Notes under the pieces: generated by a model
Databases searched by the model: none
Told to the model about the DNA's origin: nothing
What the model saw: the letters and a program-made list of their open reading frames with translations, nothing else
DNA from: CAZZBK01 sp964652155
Lineage (GTDB): Bacteria; Planctomycetota; Planctomycetia; Pirellulales; PNKZ01
DNA: 64,000 nucleotides
NCBI GenBank assembly: GCA_964652155.1
Contig: CAZZBK010000005.1
Location: forward strand, 42,992 to 106,991
Direction of reading: 5' to 3'
Made by a program: the position numbers and the translations under genes
In this document: piece after piece, positions 60,319 through 64,000 of the stretch
Layout of the letters: each line of letters opens with the position of its first letter
Position numbering within the stretch: the first letter of the stretch is position 1

Positions 60319-61520
60319 ATGCGACGACCTCGACTTTATTCGCTCTGCGGCGCGGCCTTGCTGGCCTCGCTCGCGGTGCAGGCCCAGGCTCAAGACAAGC
60401 CGGGCGAACAAAATGACGAACGCAGCGCGCTGTTCAACAAGCTCGACGCCAACAGCGATGGCGTGGTGGCCGCCGACGAAGTTCCCGCCGAGCAGAAGCT
60501 CCTGTTCACCCGGCTGCTCCGCAGCGATCGGAACCAGGACGGCAAGCTCAGCCTCGAAGAGTTCTTGGTGGGCACGGCCGAAGAGCCGCGCCGCGGTGGC
60601 GAGCGCGGCGAAGGGCCGCGACGCGAAGGAGGCGGCGATCGTCCCTCCGGAGCACCCGCAGGGCTGTTCGAGCAGCTCGATGCCAACAAGGACGGCAAGG
60701 TCACGGTCGATGAAGTGCCCGAGGATCGCCGTGAACGGTTTGCCCAAATGGTCGAGCGTGCCGACAAAGATGGCGACAAGAGCTTGTCGCGCGACGAGTT
60801 CGCGCAGGCCTTTGGCGGCGCTCCGCAGCGCCCCGGCGAACCCGGTCGCCCAGGCGATCCGAATCGGCCTGGTGAGCCCGGTCGCGGCAACCCGCCGATC
60901 GGTTTTGGTGGCCCAGCGGATGCGTTGTTGCGGCTGCTCGACACCGACAAGGATGGCAAGATCTCGGCCGACGAGCTGGCCAAGTCCAACGAGGCTCTCA
61001 AAGGCCTCGATCGCAACAGCGATGGCCAGATCGACCGCGAAGAGTTGATGTTCGCGTTGCGCCCCATGCTGGCCGGTGGTCCCGACGGCGCGCGTCGACC
61101 GGAGGGAGCCCCTCAAGGGAATCCCGATGGCCGCCCCGACGGCGAGCGGTTCTTGCAATACCTCAAGCAGCTCGACAAGAACAACGATGGCAAGTGGAGC
61201 AAGGACGAGTTGCCCGAACGGATGCAGGAGAACTTTGCTCGCCTCGACGCCAACAGTGACGGCGTGGTGGACGAGACCGAGTTGAAGCAGATGTTTGCTC
61301 AAATGCAAGGCCGTCGCGATGGCGCTCCNNNNNNNNNNNNNNNNNNNNNNNNNNNNNNNNNNNNNNNNNNNNNNNNNNNNNNNNNNNNNNNNNNNNNNNN
61401 NNNNNNNNNNNNNNNNNNNNNNNNNNNNACCCAGACGCCAAGCCCCGCGAGCGTGACCCAGATGCCAAGCCGCGCGTACCCAACCCAGACGCCAAGCCGC
61501 GCGAGCCAAAGTCCGAGTAA
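60319..61520 (+). CDS. secreted multi-EF-hand calcium-binding protein (interrupted by assembly gap)
   Basis: Starts at the ATG at 60319 (GGAGAA upstream), with a signal peptide (LYSLCGAALLASLAVQAQAQ). Before the gap, 336 residues contain eight canonical EF-hand loops, for example DANSDGVVAADE, DRNQDGKLSLEE, DANKDGKVTVDE, DTDKDGKISADE, DRNSDGQIDREE and DKNNDGKWSKDE, separated by Gly/Pro/Arg-rich linkers. After the 100-N gap the real frame is the one reading PDAKPRERDPDAKPRVPNPD and ending at the TAA 61518-61520; it is out of phase with the upstream part only because the gap length is arbitrary. Exported calcium-binding or calcium-stabilised wall protein. Confidence 0.85.
61329..61428. other. 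assembly gap (100 N)
   Basis: Falls inside the EF-hand gene, in or next to a DPDAKPRE-type tandem repeat that probably caused the break. Confidence 0.95.
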
Positions 61521-61550
61521 CCCGTTCAAGCTCGGTGACGAGCCGATTTT

Positions 61551-61605
61551 CCAGCCCTGTCGGAGGGGTGCAAGGTGTGCCGCCGACAGGGCTGGTTCGT
61601 TTTTA
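61551..61605 (+). terminator. rho-independent terminator of the EF-hand gene
   Basis: CCAGCCCTGTCGG (61551-61563) and CCGACAGGGCTGG (61583-61595) form a perfect 13-bp stem followed by TTCGTTTTTA. Confidence 0.85.
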
Positions 61606-61620
61606 CTCGTTGTGCGGCCT

Positions 61621-61636
61621 TGTGAAATAGATCACA
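61621..61636. promoter_or_regulatory. CRP-type binding site
   Basis: TGTGA-AATAGA-TCACA matches the CRP consensus exactly in both half-sites. A possible -10 (TAGAAT, 61683-61688) lies downstream, placing the site about 66 bases before the inferred start of transcription for the gene at 61737. Confidence 0.5.
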
Positions 61637-61736
61637 CCCAATTATTGCCGCGCGAACCCGAACCATCGGCTCCCGCTCTGCGTAGAATAGCTGTGCAACA
61701 CGCCACGGCGCCACGATACGCACGGGGAGGCCCAAC

Positions 61737-61970
61737 ATGAACCCATTCAACGACCTGCCGAAACCTGAGCCCGCGGACGTCTTTCTCGATCTGCATGGTT
61801 CGACGTCGGCGGCCATTGCGGCAGAGGAATTGGCCAGCCGTCACTTTGCGACGTGGCTCGACGCCGAACTCGAACGGCTCGTTGCTCGGTGGCAGCACTT
61901 GGCCGCCCCCCGCGCCAAGCGACCCATGAGCGGCGATCGCCCCAAGTTCCGCGGCCTTCCTCGAACGTAA
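61737..61970 (+). CDS. small conserved-looking cytoplasmic protein
   Basis: 77 residues; the ATG follows GGGGAGG with good spacing. DVFLDLHGSTSAAIAAEELA and HFATWLDAELERLVARWQHL form a probable strand-helix-helix unit, followed by a basic tail (AAPRAKRPMSGDRPKFRGLP). I recognise no family. Strong ribosome-binding site, a terminator just upstream and a CRP-like site support a real, separately regulated gene. Convergent with the gene at 61993. Confidence 0.6.
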   Translation: MNPFNDLPKPEPADVFLDLHGSTSAAIAAEELASRHFATWLDAELERLVARWQHLAAPRAKRPMSGDRPKFRGLPRT

Positions 61971-61992
61971 TCGCAATCGCCGCTGGTCCAAT

Positions 61993-63459
61993 TTACGAGG
62001 CGTCGTCGGCTCGCGTATTAAACGTTTCGAGCAGCACGCGCCCTTTGTGCAGGGCATACAAACCGTCGCTCTGCAGCGGTCGCACGCTGGACCGGTGCGG
62101 GTACCAGTACGGTCGGTCCCCCTCAAGCACAAGCAGTCCCGCGCTCCCCTGGTAACGTCCTTCGGCGAGCCAATAATAATGCTCGAAGAACTGCGCCACC
62201 CCCTGCAATTGCAAATCCTGATAACCGGCCTCGACAAGCATGGGCTTCAGTCTCGCCCACTCGGTCCGTTCGCGGTGGGTGAGCTGCTCGACACGTTGCT
62301 CCCGAATCGCCTCATGCTCGACGCTTAAGCCGGCATAGTAGGCGTAAATGTTCTCGGCAGATTCATCACTCAGGTCGACCGACGAGGCATACACCATCGG
62401 ACCAGCAATCCCCACGCCCACCAAATTGGCTTCCGGGAGTGGCACCTCGAACTGGAACAAAAAGCACTCGACGCGCTCGTCGTAGCCGGGCCAGTACTGT
62501 CGCCGCTGGTCGATGAGCTCAAGGCTCAACGGGCCGATCCCAAATCGCATCGGCTCGGCTAGCCACGCGGCCAATGTCCCGGCTGCCTGAGCCGCCGGAG
62601 TTCGGTGCTCGGCCGCGGCTCGGTCGAGCTGCCCGACATCTTCGAGATAGGCCAAGGCCCGCGTCCGCACGAGTGGCTCGGCCGCCATCGCCACGAGCAC
62701 CTCGACTCCGCGCGGCTCGTGCAGTCGCGCCAGCGCCCAACCGGCCTCGACCTGAATCCGCCGGTGCCGTAGCTCCAGGGCCTGATGCAACTTGCCGCTC
62801 ACGCTCGGGTCGCCGATCAAGGCCAGCGTGTCGCACAACGCCACGACGAGCGACAGCGACTCGCTCACCCGTTGCGTCAGTTGCTGCGGCGAGAGCGCAA
62901 ACTCCTGAGGGCTCTCTTCCAGCCGACCGAGCGTCAGACTCAGTCGCCCCAACAACTCGGCAAAGGTCGACACACGGTCAACCCCCGGGTGCTCGGCGAC
63001 CCGTTGTTGTCGGGTCAGATAATTGGCCAAATCCAGAATGACGGCCGCCAGAGCGCTCTCGTGCAGGGCCGCAAACAGCCGAGGAAACACGACCGACGCC
63101 GGCCAAACACGCCGCTGGAACAGCGGCGCCAGGGCCAGCGCCGCGCCGTCGCCGCTCGCCGGTGGGTCGTCGATCAGCCGCGACACGACCGTCTCCAGCG
63201 CCTGGTTGCCCGCATCGGCCGCCAACACCCGCAGCAACTCGTGCCGCTTCGGATGCGCACGCCCCAGCCGGTCATATTGGGCGGCCATCGCGGCGACCGC
63301 GGCCGGGTCGAGTGCGCCGCGAGGCCCTTGTGGGTTGGCGCGCGTGGATAGTTCGGCCAGCAGTCGGTCGCTCCACTCGCTCTGCGCGTCGAGTTGGCGC
63401 TCGAGCCGCTCGACAAGTTGTGCGATCGTATGGTCGGCGAGTTCGTTCTTCGTGCTCAT
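61993..63459 (-). CDS. HEAT-repeat-like cytoplasmic protein
   Basis: 488 residues from the ATG at 63459; no signal peptide. The N-terminal 300 residues are helical, HEAT-like (LLAELSTRANPQGPRGALDP, LFQRRVWPASVVFPRLFAAL, RHRRIQVEAGWALARLHEPR, LVAMAAEPLVRTRALAYLED). The C-terminal 180 residues are mixed alpha/beta (YDERVECFLFQFEVPLPEAN, GIAGPMVYASSVDLSDESAE, YWYPHRSSVRPLQSDGLYAL) and have no family I recognise. The gene is isolated, convergent with the 77-aa gene and divergent from the microprotein. Confidence 0.7.
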   Translation of the reverse strand: MSTKNELADHTIAQLVERLERQLDAQSEWSDRLLAELSTRANPQGPRGALDPAAVAAMAAQYDRLGRAHPKRHELLRVLAADAGNQALETVVSRLIDDPPASGDGAALALAPLFQRRVWPASVVFPRLFAALHESALAAVILDLANYLTRQQRVAEHPGVDRVSTFAELLGRLSLTLGRLEESPQEFALSPQQLTQRVSESLSLVVALCDTLALIGDPSVSGKLHQALELRHRRIQVEAGWALARLHEPRGVEVLVAMAAEPLVRTRALAYLEDVGQLDRAAAEHRTPAAQAAGTLAAWLAEPMRFGIGPLSLELIDQRRQYWPGYDERVECFLFQFEVPLPEANLVGVGIAGPMVYASSVDLSDESAENIYAYYAGLSVEHEAIREQRVEQLTHRERTEWARLKPMLVEAGYQDLQLQGVAQFFEHYYWLAEGRYQGSAGLLVLEGDRPYWYPHRSSVRPLQSDGLYALHKGRVLLETFNTRADDAS

Positions 63460-63695
63460 GATCGACTATCGTACCAACTGATGACGGCAATCGTTAGATG
63501 TCAGACGCGACGGGTCGCCCGGGCAAACTCGTCTTGACGACATTGGGCAATAATCGTTCCAATGCGCGGCGTCAGGTCACGGCGCGTGTCGCCGAGGCGT
63601 GGCAATGTGTTTGCGATCTTCCCGCTCCTGGCACCCGCGAGTGTGAAATCGTTTGATCGATTGTTGGGTGCCGTTAACCACAAGGAGCCACGGAC

Positions 63696-63776
63696 ATGGC
63701 TGCAAAGAAGACCACCAAGGCCGCGACCAAGACCACTGCCAAGCGTTCGACCAAGAAGGCCGCCAAGAAGAAGTAG
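63696..63776 (+). CDS. 26-residue Lys/Ala/Thr-rich basic microprotein
   Basis: ATG at 63696 with AAGGAG nine bases upstream; stop TAG at 63774-63776. The sequence starts MAAKKTTKAATKTTAKRSTK and ends in AAKKK, so about 10 of 26 residues are Lys or Arg and the rest nearly all Ala or Thr. It resembles the C-terminal tail of histone H1 and the AAKK repeats of bacterial H1-like proteins, here as an independent gene. A hairpin terminator follows within 60 bases. DNA or RNA binding is inferred from composition only. Confidence 0.7.
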   Translation: MAAKKTTKAATKTTAKRSTKKAAKKK

Positions 63777-63824
63777 TCTTCGCGCGGAGCCCAACCGCTC
63801 CGCCTCGAACGGCTACAACGAGAA

Positions 63825-63883
63825 AGGCCGGCGTGCTTGCTCGATCCGCTCCGGGTCGTTCGAGTACGCCGGCCTATTTTATT
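63825..63883 (+). terminator. hairpin terminator of the microprotein gene
   Basis: AGGCCGGCGT (63825-63834) pairs with ACGCCGGCCT (63866-63875), followed by ATTTTATT. The loop contains a further TCGA pairing. Confidence 0.7.
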
Positions 63884-63906
63884 GGTGGAAGGGGCGTGGG
63901 GGAAAT

Positions 63907-63997
63907 GATGAGGGATGAGGGATGAGGGATGAAAACGGAGCGCTGCCGCGTGAGCGTGTCTCCCCTTTCATCCCTCATCCCTCATCCTTCATCCCTT
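63907..63997. repeat. large palindrome with GATGAGG-type arms and conserved apex
   Basis: Left arm (63907-63938) of GGATGAGGGATGAGG units, apex GCGCTGCCGCGTGAGCG (63940-63956), right arm (63960-63997) of the complementary CATCCCTCATCC units. The apex is 15/17 identical to that at 12107-12123. It may continue past the window end. Confidence 0.75.
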
Positions 63998-64000
63998 CTG

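Noticed and set aside
61429..61740. Continuation of the EF-hand gene to 61740 in the frame obtained by counting through the N run
   Set aside because: The gap length is arbitrary; another frame continues the PDAKPRE repeat and stops before a strong terminator.

Overview
The window reads as chromosomal DNA of a planctomycete, most likely of the Pirellulales type. The evidence is GC-rich coding sequence and a concentration of families typical of that phylum: DUF1549/DUF1553 and DUF1501 proteins, two PVC-type CxxCH heme-binding dehydrogenase-like proteins, a Gfo/Idh/MocA oxidoreductase with a twin-arginine leader, a DUF1080 protein, giant TPR proteins, and an N-terminal 'YLDxxLEP' HEAT/anti-sigma-like protein. 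Two runs of exactly 100 N (32254-32353 and 61329-61428) show a draft scaffold. No rRNA, tRNA, CRISPR array, transposase or phage gene was found.

Layout. 1-7158: an AsmA-like protein running off the left edge, a short glycosyltransferase-like protein followed by a Cys/Met-metabolism PLP enzyme, an internally duplicated ABC-2 permease, and a convergent TPR/O-GlcNAc-transferase-like protein. 7426-16707: an SGNH-like protein translationally coupled to a large heme-binding dehydrogenase, then a Gfo/Idh/MocA oxidoreductase, an S9 peptidase and an SDR. 16996-20512: a DUF1549/DUF1553 + DUF1501 pair. 20891-36439: the most striking block, all on the + strand: a 793-aa TPR protein, a 2410-aa TPR/beta-module protein, ExbB, two ExbD, a TonB-shaped membrane protein, a DUF4159 membrane protein and a final TPR protein. 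I read it as an ExbB/ExbD-energised envelope machine. 36601-41512: a zinc-ribbon miniprotein, a PQQ-type propeller protein, a phospholipase-D-type synthase and a DUF885 protein. 41627-42735: a small, AT-richer island with a ParE/RelE-type toxin-antitoxin pair and a secreted orphan. 42790-54269: the HEAT-like membrane protein, CbiET, DUF1501, a second heme-binding protein, DUF1080, ROK kinase and SIS isomerase. 54631-63776: a secreted orphan, an amidohydrolase/class-III aminotransferase fusion, a Fur-family regulator, a FlgM-like protein, an eight-EF-hand protein broken by the second assembly gap, two conserved-looking orphans and a 26-residue Lys/Ala/Thr microprotein.

The intergenic DNA is unusually rich in palindromes of several families: GNRA-loop hairpins (CCGGGGGCGTRAGCCCCCGG), TTAGCCGC elements, CCCCCGGCG(A/T) elements, CCGGTCC elements, CACGGATGAACACGGAT arms, and large hairpins whose low-complexity arms differ from site to site while a short apex sequence (GCGCTGnCGCGnGAGCG) is conserved. 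Together with the ExbBD/TPR/DUF4159 locus, the amidohydrolase-aminotransferase fusion and the 26-aa basic microprotein, these are the items I would follow up first.
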